64,000 nucleotides of DNA from Terriglobia bacterium (GTDB lineage: Bacteria > Acidobacteriota > Terriglobia > JAIQFV01), in assembly GCA_020073085.1 (NCBI GenBank), contig JAIQFV010000001.1, positions 1 to 64,000 of the forward strand, given 5' to 3'. Within the stretch, counting starts at the first letter, position 1. Each line of letters starts with the position of its first letter. This document shows, piece by piece, positions 53,122 to 62,121 of this stretch. A program made the translations under genes and the position numbers. The notes under the pieces are model-generated. The model did not search any database. It was not told the origin of the DNA and saw only the letters and a list, made by a program, of their open reading frames with translations.

Positions 53122-53425
53122 TCCAAAGTCCCAAGTCCAAAGTCCCAAGGTCCCAAGTCCAAGGTCCAAAGTCTTAACCCCAATTCCGGAGGACGAGAAG
53201 AAAGAGGTCAGAAGTCGGACGTTGGAGGTCGGAAGTCAGAGTTGAACTGGGTGGAATTGTAGATCTTGACCTGTGGACTTTGAACCTTGGACCTTGAACC
53301 TTGGACTTGGGACCTTGGACCTTGAACTTTGGACTTATTGACTCTCTCCTCCTAATGCATTACAGTTCCCCTTCAACTGAACCGGGTCCTCCACGAGAAA
53401 TGCCTCGTCACCGAATGGACACGTC
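53122..53425. repeat. Heptamer element between argF and the PduS-like gene
   Basis: The left arm 53122-53177 has AGTCCAA/AGTCCCA units. A middle block (about 53207-53243) has GGTCGGA/AGTCAGA units. The right arm (about 53268-53337) has TTGGACC/TTGAACC units complementary to the left. After the right arm only about 88 bases remain before the next start codon, with no strong ribosome binding site. Confidence 0.8.
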
Positions 53426-54766
53426 TTGCTCAGCCAGGAATTAAGAAAATATGGGGTGGTGGGTGCCGGGGGTGCCGGTTTTCCCACTTATGTGAAAGCG
53501 AATTCCCAGGTGGAGTTTGTGCTGGCCAATGGCGCCGAATGCGAACCCCTGATTCACAAGGATTTTGAATTAATGAAGCAATTCCCGCAGGAGATTGTTT
53601 CGGGAATGTTATTGATGATGGATGCAACCCAGGCCCATAGCGGAAAATTTGGCATCAAGAAGAAGAATCAGGCCGCCATCGATGCCCTGGCGCCTCACCT
53701 GAAGTCGAAGAACATCGAGTTCACGCTGCTGGGTGACTTTTATCCATCGGGAGACGAGTACGAGCTTGTATACACCGCCACGGGAAGATTGATTCCTCCG
53801 GCGGGAATTCCCCTGCAGGTCGGTTGTGTCGTCAACAACGTTGAGACCCTCTACAACGTCCATTTCGCCAACGAAGGAGTTCCTGTTACCGATAAATTTG
53901 TGTCCATCGCCGGAGCCGTGAAGAATCCCTGTTCCTTCTGGGTGCCGATTGGGACCTCCTTCCACGAACTGATCGCATTGGCGGGAGGAGCGACGGTGCC
54001 TGACTTTGGCATCTTTGTGAGCGGCATCATGATGGGCACTCTCGCGTTTGATCTCGATGACGTGGTCACCAAGACCACGGCGGGGTTGATTGTTCTTCCC
54101 AAAAAACATTTTCTGATCACCCGCAAAAGCCAGCCGCAGGAAAGCATGAATCGGATCGGCAAATCCGCGTGTGACCAATGCAGCTACTGCACCGAGTTCT
54201 GTCCCCGGTATCTGCTGGGGTACGAGATTGTCCCGCACAAGGTGATGCGGAGTCTGGGTTTCACACTGTCGGGATCAGACCAGTGGAGCCAGTGGGCTGA
54301 ACTCTGCTGCGGTTGCGGTCTGTGCACCTTGTATGCCTGTCCCGAGGATCTGTTTCCCAAGGAAGCGTGCGATCAAGCCAAAAGGGACATGCGTACGGCG
54401 GACATCAAGTTCGTTCAGAAAAAAGAAGTTCGAGTCCATCCCATGAAAGAATCCCGGCGGGTCCCGCTTCCGCAGCTCCGGAAGAGGCTGAGGGTCGAGG
54501 AATATGAGACGGAAACCCCGTTTCGGAAGATTGAGTACGCGCCCTCTCGAGTCCGGATCAAACTGTCGCAGCACGCCGGCAAACCCGCGCACCCGGTGGT
54601 CAAGGAGGCCGAGAGCATCAGGAAAGGCGGACTGGTCGCCCTCGTCGATGAACCTGATCTGGGTGTTAGTATTCACTCAAGCATCGATGGAACGGTCAGG
54701 GCTATTACGGATCATTGGATTGAGATCGAGGCGAAACCGACAGAGCGGGGAGGCGGCGAAACTTAA
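53426..54766 (+). CDS. PduS-like SLBB/4Fe-4S electron transfer flavoprotein
   Basis: The 446-residue protein belongs to the RnfC/NqrA-like group and matches PduS best. It opens RKYGVVGAGGAGFPTYVKAN and has NGAECEPLIHKD, LGDFYPSGDEYELVYTATGR and GCVVNNVETLYNV (nucleotide/FMN region). An SLBB domain (about 155-210) follows, then two 4Fe-4S motifs: CDQCSYCTEFC (Cys249, 252, 255, 259) and CCGCGLCTLYAC (294-305). PduS reduces cobalamin inside the propanediol microcompartment and binds shell protein PduT. The very next gene encodes a PduT-like protein, so the two probably form an electron conduit. TTG is the only plausible start. Confidence 0.88.
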   Translation: MLSQELRKYGVVGAGGAGFPTYVKANSQVEFVLANGAECEPLIHKDFELMKQFPQEIVSGMLLMMDATQAHSGKFGIKKKNQAAIDALAPHLKSKNIEFTLLGDFYPSGDEYELVYTATGRLIPPAGIPLQVGCVVNNVETLYNVHFANEGVPVTDKFVSIAGAVKNPCSFWVPIGTSFHELIALAGGATVPDFGIFVSGIMMGTLAFDLDDVVTKTTAGLIVLPKKHFLITRKSQPQESMNRIGKSACDQCSYCTEFCPRYLLGYEIVPHKVMRSLGFTLSGSDQWSQWAELCCGCGLCTLYACPEDLFPKEACDQAKRDMRTADIKFVQKKEVRVHPMKESRRVPLPQLRKRLRVEEYETETPFRKIEYAPSRVRIKLSQHAGKPAHPVVKEAESIRKGGLVALVDEPDLGVSIHSSIDGTVRAITDHWIEIEAKPTERGGGET

Positions 54767-54775
54767 TCGATTGCT

Positions 54776-55327
54776 ATGCTAAAAAACTCCATCGGACTTA
54801 TTGAATTGAGCAGCATTGCGGCGGGATTTGAGGCCTGTGATGCCATGTTGAAGGCGGCCGACGTTGAACTGATTCTCTCGAGGACAATCTGCTCCGGCAA
54901 ATACATGGTCATGGTCGGGGGCGATGTGGCGGCGGTGCAATCCAGCGTTGAGGCCGGCGGCCGGGCGGGCGATTTTTCGGTAGTTGACACGTTCGTCATT
55001 CCCAATGTCCACGAATCCATTTTCCCGGCCATCGCAGGCACCAGCAAGGTCGAATTACTGGAAGCCCTGGGCATCATCGAGTCCTTTTCGGTCGCCTCGC
55101 TTATCGAGGCGGCGGACGCCGCGGCGAAAACGGCAAACGTCAAGCTCATTGAAGTGCGCCTGGCCATGGCACTCGGGGGAAAGGCCTTTGTGACCCTCAC
55201 CGGCCCTGTCGCGTCGGTCCGCAGTGCCGTAGAGGCGGGCGCCGACGTCGTCGCCCAAAAGGGCCTGCTCGTCAACAAAGTTGTCATTCCGCAGCCCCGC
55301 GGAGAACTGTTAAATGAAATGATCTGA
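54776..55327 (+). CDS. PduT-like tandem-domain microcompartment shell protein (BMC-T)
   Basis: The 183-residue protein has two fused BMC domains (about 4-88 and 92-178): IGLIELSSIAAGFEACDAML, VMVGGDVAAVQSSVEAGG, then ALGIIESFSVASLIEAADAA and ALGGKAFVTLTG. SRTICSGK places Cys39 exactly where PduT has the cysteine that binds a 4Fe-4S cluster at the trimer axis. The C-terminus (LLVNKVVIPQPRGELLNEMI) also matches PduT. Shell trimers of this type pass electrons across the microcompartment wall. The start is nine bases after the PduS-like stop. No hexamer (BMC-H) or pentamer (BMC-P) genes are in the window. Confidence 0.93.
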   Translation: MLKNSIGLIELSSIAAGFEACDAMLKAADVELILSRTICSGKYMVMVGGDVAAVQSSVEAGGRAGDFSVVDTFVIPNVHESIFPAIAGTSKVELLEALGIIESFSVASLIEAADAAAKTANVKLIEVRLAMALGGKAFVTLTGPVASVRSAVEAGADVVAQKGLLVNKVVIPQPRGELLNEMI

Positions 55328-55515
55328 GCGAAGTCACGGACCCTGCCGATCGGCACTCCTGCAGCCATAGCCTCCCTGAATTGAACCTGCTAAAAAAAGG
55401 CCGGAAGATCCGGGTCTCGAGTTTGAGTCGGCCGCCCTTTTCTCGTCCTTGAAATGTGACGGCCAGTCAATGAAGCCCCTTACCTTCCGGCCTCTCGACT
55501 TCTTCCCCTTCTTCC

Positions 55516-56340
55516 CTAGAAATCGTCATCCCCATTATTGTCCAGTTGAGCCAGCACAAGCACACCGCCCGGTGGAATAATCAGGTTCATAAAACTGCTT
55601 GCCGATTGCCCGTTCAAGGATGCAGTCAGCGGTGTCCCATCATTCATAAACAGGTCGACGCGAACTGTCAGCGGGGACGACCCCGAATTCACGAGAACAA
55701 CCTCGGTCGCCCATCCTCCGCCGGTCGCGAATTGAGGGAGAATGACCGACCCCGGCCCTCCCACGCCCGCTGAAATGACCGGGACGTTCGTGGGGGGAGC
55801 AAGGCTAGTGACCGGCAATGTACTGAAGTTGATCCCGCGAAAACGCAAGCCGACGACAGCCACTGCGATGTCCGAGGTGATCCTCACCGTCCCGTTGAAA
55901 TCCATGGCAACTTGAGGCACGCTGGAAAAGAGCTCGGTCACAAACTGGGATACCTGGTGGTTCCCCGGCACGGTGATCAGTTTCGTCGCAACGGTCGTTC
56001 CATCGGCCTGAACCAGCGTCAGGGTGACATTAGCATCCGCGGTGTTTGGGTTCGTAATGGCGACACCGAGGTTGCGGGAGAGACGCCCATCGGACCTCAC
56101 AAAAATTAAAGCATCTGTCGTCATGTTTGCAGGCAGGACCCCTGCCTGTGTGGTGGCATTTCCCTCTCTTTCTCCAAAGGTTTCAAACACCACCAGCCCA
56201 CTGGGGCTGGACGAAGGCGTGACCACCGCAAAACCGGTTTGAACGGGCCCGTTCCCATTGTTTTTGTCGGCCCAGCCCAGAGCCGTCAACGCGAAAAAGG
56301 AAGCCAAAATCAATGTAAGCACACGTGTTCCTTTGACCAT
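55516..56340 (-). CDS. Secreted protein of unknown function, beta-rich
   Basis: The 274-residue protein starts at ATG 56338-56340 with GGAGGTG five bases ahead; an upstream in-frame start would hide the signal peptide. A signal peptide (TRVLTLILASFFALTALGWA) is followed by repeated strand-like segments with many Val, Thr and Ser (DANVTLTLVQADGTTVATKL). The C-terminus is acidic (DNNGDDDF). No catalytic motif or known domain was recognised; it could be an adhesin or surface protein. It converges on the PduT-like gene. Confidence 0.75.
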   Translation of the reverse strand: MVKGTRVLTLILASFFALTALGWADKNNGNGPVQTGFAVVTPSSSPSGLVVFETFGEREGNATTQAGVLPANMTTDALIFVRSDGRLSRNLGVAITNPNTADANVTLTLVQADGTTVATKLITVPGNHQVSQFVTELFSSVPQVAMDFNGTVRITSDIAVAVVGLRFRGINFSTLPVTSLAPPTNVPVISAGVGGPGSVILPQFATGGGWATEVVLVNSGSSPLTVRVDLFMNDGTPLTASLNGQSASSFMNLIIPPGGVLVLAQLDNNGDDDF

Positions 56341-56784
56341 ATGTACACCTCCATTTAATGGTACAAAAAGTTTGGATATTGGATTCGAAATGGAGGAAGC
56401 AATTCTCACGCCAAACCCCGGGGACGTCTCAAGCCCGAATCGTCTCCAAGGTCGCGCACCGATCACACATGCAAGTATTGAATATGAGAGGGTTTTTTCA
56501 GTCGCGAAATGCTCTCCGCCTTTCAACGAAAATTCGATTTCGAATGTTATTCAGGGTAAGGGGCGACTTCAAACTCAATTCAGAGAAAAATTCCCTGATT
56601 ACAGCGTCCCTCAGTCGGTAAGTGACGAAATTTGTCGACGTCTCTCTTTGAAATGCGACGCGATTGGGGGTTGCATTGATTCATGGAAGCATTGGGGAGA
56701 GTGAGTATTCGAGAGCCGCGGGAGAGCGGGGGATACGGGGTTGGATTGCTGCGAGAATCTTTCGCCGCTTTCTTCAGGCAGGAT
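56341..56784. other. Gap between the PPK2 gene and the secreted-protein gene
   Basis: No gene or repeat recognised. It must contain the promoter of the secreted protein. Open frames on the plus strand lack protein-like composition. Confidence 0.4.
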
Positions 56785-57492
56785 CTAAATCAGTTCCTGT
56801 CTGAGCTTGCCCACCGTTGTCTTCATGACCTTGATTCGCGCGAAAGGTTTGTCATTGGATTCGACGACGGTCCAGGGGGCTCTATGTGTACTCGTCTTCA
56901 AAAGCATGTCTTCAACCGCGGGCTGGTAGTCTTCCCATCTTCCCCGGTTGCGCCAATCCTCTTCCGTAAGTTTCCAGGACTTATACGCGATATGCTCACG
57001 CTCTTTGAACCGCCGCAGCTGCTCTTCTCGACTGATATGCATCCAGAATTTGAGAATGATCGTGCCGAAATCGAGGAGCTGTCGTTCGAATTGATTGATC
57101 TCGCTGTAAGCGCGTTTCCATGAAGGTTCGTCGCAGTATCCTTCCACCCGCTCGACCAGCACGCGCCCGTACCAGGAGCGGTCAAAGATTGCGATCTCCC
57201 CGGCAGCCGGCAGCCGGCGCCAAAAACGGTAAAGGTAATGACGGGTCTTGTCGTCGCCTGTGGGCGCCCCGATGGGCCAAACGACATAACCACGCGGATC
57301 GATGCGTTCTGTGAGCCGTTTAATCGTCCCTCCCTTCCCCGCGGCATCCCAACCTTCAAACACAATGACCACGGGCCGCTTTTGCTGGTAGGCCTGGTAA
57401 CAGAGCAGGTGCAACTCGTTTTGAAGCCGTTCCCGCTGGGTGTTATAGCGTGTGTGTGACAAGCGCTGCCTGAGATCGATCAGTTCAAGCAT
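56785..57492 (-). CDS. Polyphosphate kinase 2 family protein, catalytically intact
   Basis: The 235-residue PPK2 has Walker A FEGWDAAGKGGTIK with catalytic Asp49, the lid-type PTGDDKTRHYLYRFWRRLP, and Walker B FDRSWYGRVLVERVEG. PPK2 enzymes use polyphosphate to phosphorylate nucleotides (AMP, ADP or GDP). The start is ATG at 57492 with AAGGAGG ahead. The gene directly follows a second PPK2-like gene that lacks key residues. The pair resembles the two halves of polyphosphate:AMP phosphotransferase. Confidence 0.92.
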   Translation of the reverse strand: MLELIDLRQRLSHTRYNTQRERLQNELHLLCYQAYQQKRPVVIVFEGWDAAGKGGTIKRLTERIDPRGYVVWPIGAPTGDDKTRHYLYRFWRRLPAAGEIAIFDRSWYGRVLVERVEGYCDEPSWKRAYSEINQFERQLLDFGTIILKFWMHISREEQLRRFKEREHIAYKSWKLTEEDWRNRGRWEDYQPAVEDMLLKTSTHRAPWTVVESNDKPFARIKVMKTTVGKLRQELI

Positions 57493-57593
57493 ACAATAGC
57501 CTCCTTGCAAGATCTTTCTTTGATCCCGCCCGGTGCCGGATTGATCGGCTCCGCGGATTGGTCGCCGGCGAGGGTCTGCCCCATTTGATGGAG

Positions 57594-58391
57594 CTACGTG
57601 GCGGCGACTATCTCTTTCTTCCGTGAAGGTGCCGATGAGTCGGACCCAGCCTTGGCCCGTCCCTTCGCCGGCGGCGGAGCTTGATCACCCAGCCGCACTT
57701 CGAGGGCCTGGATGATGGCCTCGAGCACCTTGACTCGACAAAAATGGCGGTCCGTTGCCTCCACCAGGATCCAAGGTGCATGCGGGGCATCCGTGCGGGC
57801 GAGCATTTCTTCAACAGCCACGAGGTATTTCTTATATGCCTTATGCTGAGCGGCATCCTCGTCGCTGACCTGCCAGGCCGTCAGCTTGTTCTTGAGCAAC
57901 CTCTTGATCCGGCGCGATTGTTCTTTCTTGCTGATGTGCAGCCAGAACTTGAGAATCACCGTTCCGTCTGCGGCCAATTGCTCTTCAAATTCCGCGATGT
58001 CCTGAAAGGCCCCCTGCCACTCCTGTTTTCGGACACTCTTGGCCACCCGATCGAAGAGCACCCGGCGATACCATGAAGTGTCATAAACAATAATCTGTCC
58101 TCGGGCAGGAATTTTCTGCCAGAAACGCCACAGCCAGGGATATTGCAACTCCGCAGTTCGAGGCGGTGTAATCGGGACGACGCGAAACCCGCGGGGATCC
58201 ATCCGCTCTGCAACGATACGGATGGTGCTTCCCTTCCCCGCCGCGGCCCACCCTTCGAAAACGATGGCGACGGGGATCCCCGCCTGATAAATCGCATGCT
58301 CGAGATCGTAGAGCCGGTTTTGCAGCAGCGGCAGACGCCGCTGGCACTCCACCTTCGCGAGCGCCAAATTGAGATTGACCTTTTCGAGCAT
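57594..58391 (-). CDS. Degenerate PPK2-like protein, likely non-catalytic partner
   Basis: The 265-residue protein has the PPK2 fold motifs but altered active-site residues: FEGWAAAGKGSTIR has Ala49 where the catalytic Asp belongs, and YDTSWYRRVLF has Thr instead of Arg in the DRSWY motif. ITPPRTAELQYPWLWRFW retains the lid region. The C-terminal tail (about 35 residues, Lys/Arg/Ser-rich) is not part of the PPK2 domain. Gene order and degeneracy match the inactive N-terminal domain of Pap, encoded as a separate protein. Confidence 0.88.
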   Translation of the reverse strand: MLEKVNLNLALAKVECQRRLPLLQNRLYDLEHAIYQAGIPVAIVFEGWAAAGKGSTIRIVAERMDPRGFRVVPITPPRTAELQYPWLWRFWQKIPARGQIIVYDTSWYRRVLFDRVAKSVRKQEWQGAFQDIAEFEEQLAADGTVILKFWLHISKKEQSRRIKRLLKNKLTAWQVSDEDAAQHKAYKKYLVAVEEMLARTDAPHAPWILVEATDRHFCRVKVLEAIIQALEVRLGDQAPPPAKGRAKAGSDSSAPSRKKEIVAAT

Positions 58392-58460
58392 ATTCGTACT
58401 CCAAAGCTCCCAGAAGATGGGGTGCTGATTTCATTTTTCACTTCATGAGGATACCCAAGG

Positions 58461-58712
58461 TTATTTGGAAAGAACAAACCATATAAATAGGACAGCCAGA
58501 ATCAATAGACCCCATTTTAAAACAGTTCCGAAGACAGGTTCCGCGCCCAGCAGCCTCGATGAGGGATTCATTCCAGGGGCCTTGGGAGTCTCCGCGCCGG
58601 GGTTCCTTTCTGACGCCCCAACGGAGGATGGACAGGTATGCGAAGAACCCTGTTCTTCCTCCGTCCTCATTGTATCCGCGACAAACGCCTTCAACATGTC
58701 ATCGTCCGGCAT
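58461..58712 (-). CDS. Small membrane-anchored hypothetical protein
   Basis: The 83-residue protein starts MPDDDMLKAFVADTM (GAGGAG seven bases ahead) and ends in a single hydrophobic span (VLKWGLLILAVLFIWFVLSK), so it is probably tail-anchored. The middle is low-complexity and rich in Pro and Ser. The function is unknown. It lies between the amidohydrolase and the PPK2-like gene on the same strand. Confidence 0.55.
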   Translation of the reverse strand: MPDDDMLKAFVADTMRTEEEQGSSHTCPSSVGASERNPGAETPKAPGMNPSSRLLGAEPVFGTVLKWGLLILAVLFIWFVLSK

Positions 58713-58828
58713 CTTCGAACTCCTCGTCGCTGACCTTGGCCAGCCGGGGTTTAATTCCATTCCCATTGCAAATCCAGTGAACCGGGGTATCGATCCTCAT
58801 CTCCGGCATCTCCAAAACTAGAGGCTCC

Positions 58829-60610
58829 TTACTGGCTGAACACAACCTTTCCCCCCACAATGGTATGAGTCACTTCTGTCTTCGAGATGGCGTGCGAACT
58901 GGTCCGGAAGATGTCCTGTGACAGCACCACAACATCCGCGAGCTTGCCGGGTTCAAGCGTCCCCTTTTCACGCTCCTCGAATCCCGCGTAGGCCGCCGTC
59001 ATGGTATACGCCCGGACGGCGTCTTCGACTGTGATTCGTTCCTCGGGGATCCAGCCGTGGGGGTTCTTCCCGTCGATAGTCTCCCGCGTGACGGCCGCGA
59101 AGATCCCCTGAATCGGAGAGAGGGGCGCCACGTTCCAGTCGGAACCAAAAGTTAGGGAAGCGCCGGCGTCAAGCAATGACCGGAAAGCGTATGAAGTTCT
59201 GAGACGGCTTCGACCCAGACGTCTCTGTGCCCAGCGTCCGTCGTCGATGGCGTGATACGGCTGCATGGACGACAGGACGCCCAGACGGGCAAATCGTGGA
59301 ATATCGGCGGCCAGCAGATGTTGGGCGTGCTCAATCCGGAACCGGCGATCCCTGGGACCGTTCTCTTTCACGATTTCTTCAAAATAATCAAGGAGGAGAT
59401 GATTGGCCTTGTCTCCAATGGCATGGACCGAGCACTGGAGCCCGGCCTGATCGGCGCCCTGGATGTTCCGCTTCAGCTTTCCTTCTGGGATGTTGTCGTC
59501 GGCCATCAGGCCTGTCGTGTGGGGGGCGTCGTCATATGGCTCAAAGAAGAGGGCGGTCGTCGAGCCAAGGGAACCATCCATGAACGCCTTGATTCCACCC
59601 AGCCTCAGCCACTCGTCCCCGATCCCCTGTCGTTTCACGACTTCGGCCTGGCGTTCCCACTGGCTCATGGGGGTGCAGGCGTTGATACGAACCGTCAATC
59701 GGTCCGCATTTCGGAATCGTTGATACAGTTCGTAATCACTCCAGGGGGTGATGTCCTGAACGGATGTGACCCCGACGCGCGCCGCCTCACCCAAAGCGGC
59801 TTTCAATGCCTCTTCCCTTTCTGCTTCTGTCGGCTGAGGAATCAGCGGCCAGACCAGACCCATGGCAGCGTCTTTCAGGAGGCCCGTCGGCTCTCCGGTC
59901 TTTGGATCGCGGACAATCATTCCTCCGGGCGGATCCCTGGTCTCTTTGGTGATCTTCGCCCTGCGGAGCACCACGCTGTTGGCGAGGGCCATGTGGGCAT
60001 CGAGCCGGCCCACGAAAACAGGATCATTCGGCGTGAACGGATCGATCAGTTCCTTCGTGGGGAGCGGGGCCCCCCGCCACAATTCGTGATCCCAGTCGCC
60101 TCCCGTAATCCAACGTCCCTCACCCAGTTTCTCAGCCTTCTGCTTGATCCTGAGCGCAAACTCTTTGGGAGTACTTGCATCCCGCAGGTCAACTGACAGG
60201 AGCTGAAATCCTCCCGTCATGAAATGCGTATGGTCATCAATGAATCCCGGCAAGGCAAGCCGTCCCTGGAGGTCGATGAATGGGGTCCCCGGCCCCGCCA
60301 GCTTCTTGACCTCCTCGTTTGACCCGACCGCGGTGATGCGCCCCTTGAGCGACGCCAGGGCCTCAGCCCATGGCTGTGAACGATCCCCGGTCCACAGACG
60401 GCCGTTGAGCAACACCAGGTCAGCGAGAGGCGGATTTTGGGCCAAGTCTTCTGCCACAAGTTTCGACACGAACGGGATTATATCAGTCTGCTTGCTATTA
60501 TCGACCGTAAAGACGATGAGGATATACTCGATGCCATTGGGCAACCGGATGTAAGCAGCATCGTGTCTCGTCGTCGAGGTCCATCCCGACTGGAACGGGT
60601 CAAATGTCAT
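58829..60610 (-). CDS. YtcJ-like amidohydrolase with extra N-terminal segment
   Basis: From about residue 62 onward this is a complete metal-dependent amidohydrolase: LADLVLLNGRLWTGD, LPGFIDDHTHFMTGG, GGIKAFMDGSLGSTTAL, SVHAIGDKANH, RIEHAQHL and FGSDWNVAPLSP. The substrate is unknown. The first 60 residues do not belong to the family. SGWTSTTRHDAAYIRLPNG and ILIVFTVDNSK resemble the last strands of class A beta-lactamase-like serine hydrolases, after the KTG motif. No in-frame ATG separates the two parts, and GTG or TTG codons near residue 50 lack good ribosome binding sites. Confidence 0.85.
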   Translation of the reverse strand: MTFDPFQSGWTSTTRHDAAYIRLPNGIEYILIVFTVDNSKQTDIIPFVSKLVAEDLAQNPPLADLVLLNGRLWTGDRSQPWAEALASLKGRITAVGSNEEVKKLAGPGTPFIDLQGRLALPGFIDDHTHFMTGGFQLLSVDLRDASTPKEFALRIKQKAEKLGEGRWITGGDWDHELWRGAPLPTKELIDPFTPNDPVFVGRLDAHMALANSVVLRRAKITKETRDPPGGMIVRDPKTGEPTGLLKDAAMGLVWPLIPQPTEAEREEALKAALGEAARVGVTSVQDITPWSDYELYQRFRNADRLTVRINACTPMSQWERQAEVVKRQGIGDEWLRLGGIKAFMDGSLGSTTALFFEPYDDAPHTTGLMADDNIPEGKLKRNIQGADQAGLQCSVHAIGDKANHLLLDYFEEIVKENGPRDRRFRIEHAQHLLAADIPRFARLGVLSSMQPYHAIDDGRWAQRRLGRSRLRTSYAFRSLLDAGASLTFGSDWNVAPLSPIQGIFAAVTRETIDGKNPHGWIPEERITVEDAVRAYTMTAAYAGFEEREKGTLEPGKLADVVVLSQDIFRTSSHAISKTEVTHTIVGGKVVFSQ

Positions 60611-60894
60611 TTTAACTCTCAACGAACCAGGTCGTTCGAAATCGTGGACAGGAAGAAGCCCCAGGTCGCGCGACGCCTGCCTTGAGTCACTTCGTTCCTC
60701 AAAGCAAAATTTCCCTACAATTTTTGTTCAAGATACCTTACATTTAACTCTTCGGCCCGCCCTGACGATCGAACCCGTAGACGCGCGGCTGGTGTTCATC
60801 GGCCAGGGCAGGGATTCACTCGAATTCAGGCTTTACCATGTTGGCTCCGGCATTTTGACCTTGTTCAACCACATCCATCGCGAGGCTCCCTTTC

Positions 60895-61815
60895 ATGAAA
60901 CTTCACCATGTTGTCGAATCCCAGCAGTTCAGCCTGCCCTTGCTCCAGGAATTATTTGAATCGACGCGGCGCATGGAAAAGGTCGTGGCCCGAGGCGGCA
61001 CAAACGACTACACCGGAAAGATTATGGCTTCCCTCTTCTATGAACCCTCCACCCGCACCCGGTTCTCCTTTGAAGCGGCGATGATCCGGCTGGGCGGACG
61101 GTGCATCTCCACCGAAAACGCCCGCGAGTTTTCCTCCATCGCGAAAGGCGAGACCCTGGAGGATTCCATACGGGTCATCAATGGCTACGCCGATGTGATT
61201 GTCATGCGGCACAATGAGGTCGGGGCCGCCAAACGCGCAGCGGCGATTTCACAGATCCCGGTGATTAATGCCGGGGACGGCATCGGTCAACACCCCACGC
61301 AAGCCTTGCTCGATCTGTACACCATCGAGAAGGAGTTGGGCAACGTCGATGGGCTGAAGATTGCCATGGTGGGCGATTTGGCCCAGGGTCGGACGGTACG
61401 GTCGCTGACGTATCTACTGAGTAAATTTGCCCGGGTAAAGATCTACTTTGTGGCCCCCGAGGCCCTGAAGATGAAGGAAGATATCCTGCAACATCTAAAG
61501 GAACACAACGTCTGGTACGCAGAGGAAACCGATCTCGCCAAAGTCGCCTCTGAGGTCGACGTCGTCTACCAGACACGGATTCAAAAGGAACGGTTTGGCG
61601 ACCGCATCGAGGATTATGAGAAATCGAAGGGGGTTTACATCATCGATACCACGCTGCTGTCCCTGATGAAGGCCCGCTCCATCGTGATGCACCCGCTTCC
61701 TCGAGTCGGTGAGATTACCACCGACGTCGATTCGGACCAGCGCGCGGCTTACTTCCGCCAGGCCCAGAATGGACTGTTCGTGCGAATGGCCCTGCTGGGG
61801 ATGGTGCTCGGTTAG
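60895..61815 (+). CDS. pyrB: Aspartate carbamoyltransferase catalytic chain
   Basis: The 306-residue enzyme has LFYEPSTRTRFSFE (Ser52-Thr55 carbamoyl-phosphate loop), INAGDGIGQHPTQALLDLYTI, MVGDLAQGRTVRSL and HPLPRVGEITTDVD. It makes carbamoyl aspartate for pyrimidine synthesis. The regulatory chain gene pyrI is not next to it. In this cluster, with a second carbamoyltransferase and a YgfK-like gene, a catabolic role cannot be excluded, but all motifs are those of ordinary ATCase. Confidence 0.93.
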   Translation: MKLHHVVESQQFSLPLLQELFESTRRMEKVVARGGTNDYTGKIMASLFYEPSTRTRFSFEAAMIRLGGRCISTENAREFSSIAKGETLEDSIRVINGYADVIVMRHNEVGAAKRAAAISQIPVINAGDGIGQHPTQALLDLYTIEKELGNVDGLKIAMVGDLAQGRTVRSLTYLLSKFARVKIYFVAPEALKMKEDILQHLKEHNVWYAEETDLAKVASEVDVVYQTRIQKERFGDRIEDYEKSKGVYIIDTTLLSLMKARSIVMHPLPRVGEITTDVDSDQRAAYFRQAQNGLFVRMALLGMVLG

Positions 61816-62121
61816 ACTCCGGCAAGGGCATCGAGCAGTGGGAGGCCCGGGAGTCCTGGTTTCGAAGTCAGAGGTCTGAGGTCAGAGGTCAGAGGTCAGA
61901 ATCCCGAAATCAGAATCGGACACCAATCTCAGGCGTCCGGATGGGCTTCGATCTGAGGCATCTCAAGTTTGGTTCGAAGGTTCCCCTGACACCCGGCACC
62001 CGACACCTGAAACCTTTTCGAAAACTTCTGCAAAGGTGAAACTGGACCGCGTCCGCGAAACTGAACCGCTCATGCATAATCGCCAAACTGCTCTCTACGT
62101 TGTTTGACATCCGGGCCCACT
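61816..62121. repeat. Heptamer element between pyrB and the ygfK-like gene
   Basis: The left arm (61862-61905) has GTCAGAG units. The right arm (about 61984-62012) has CCTGACA/CCCGACA units, partly complementary. The rest of the gap has no gene, and there is no strong ribosome binding site just ahead of the ATG at 62122. Confidence 0.6.
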
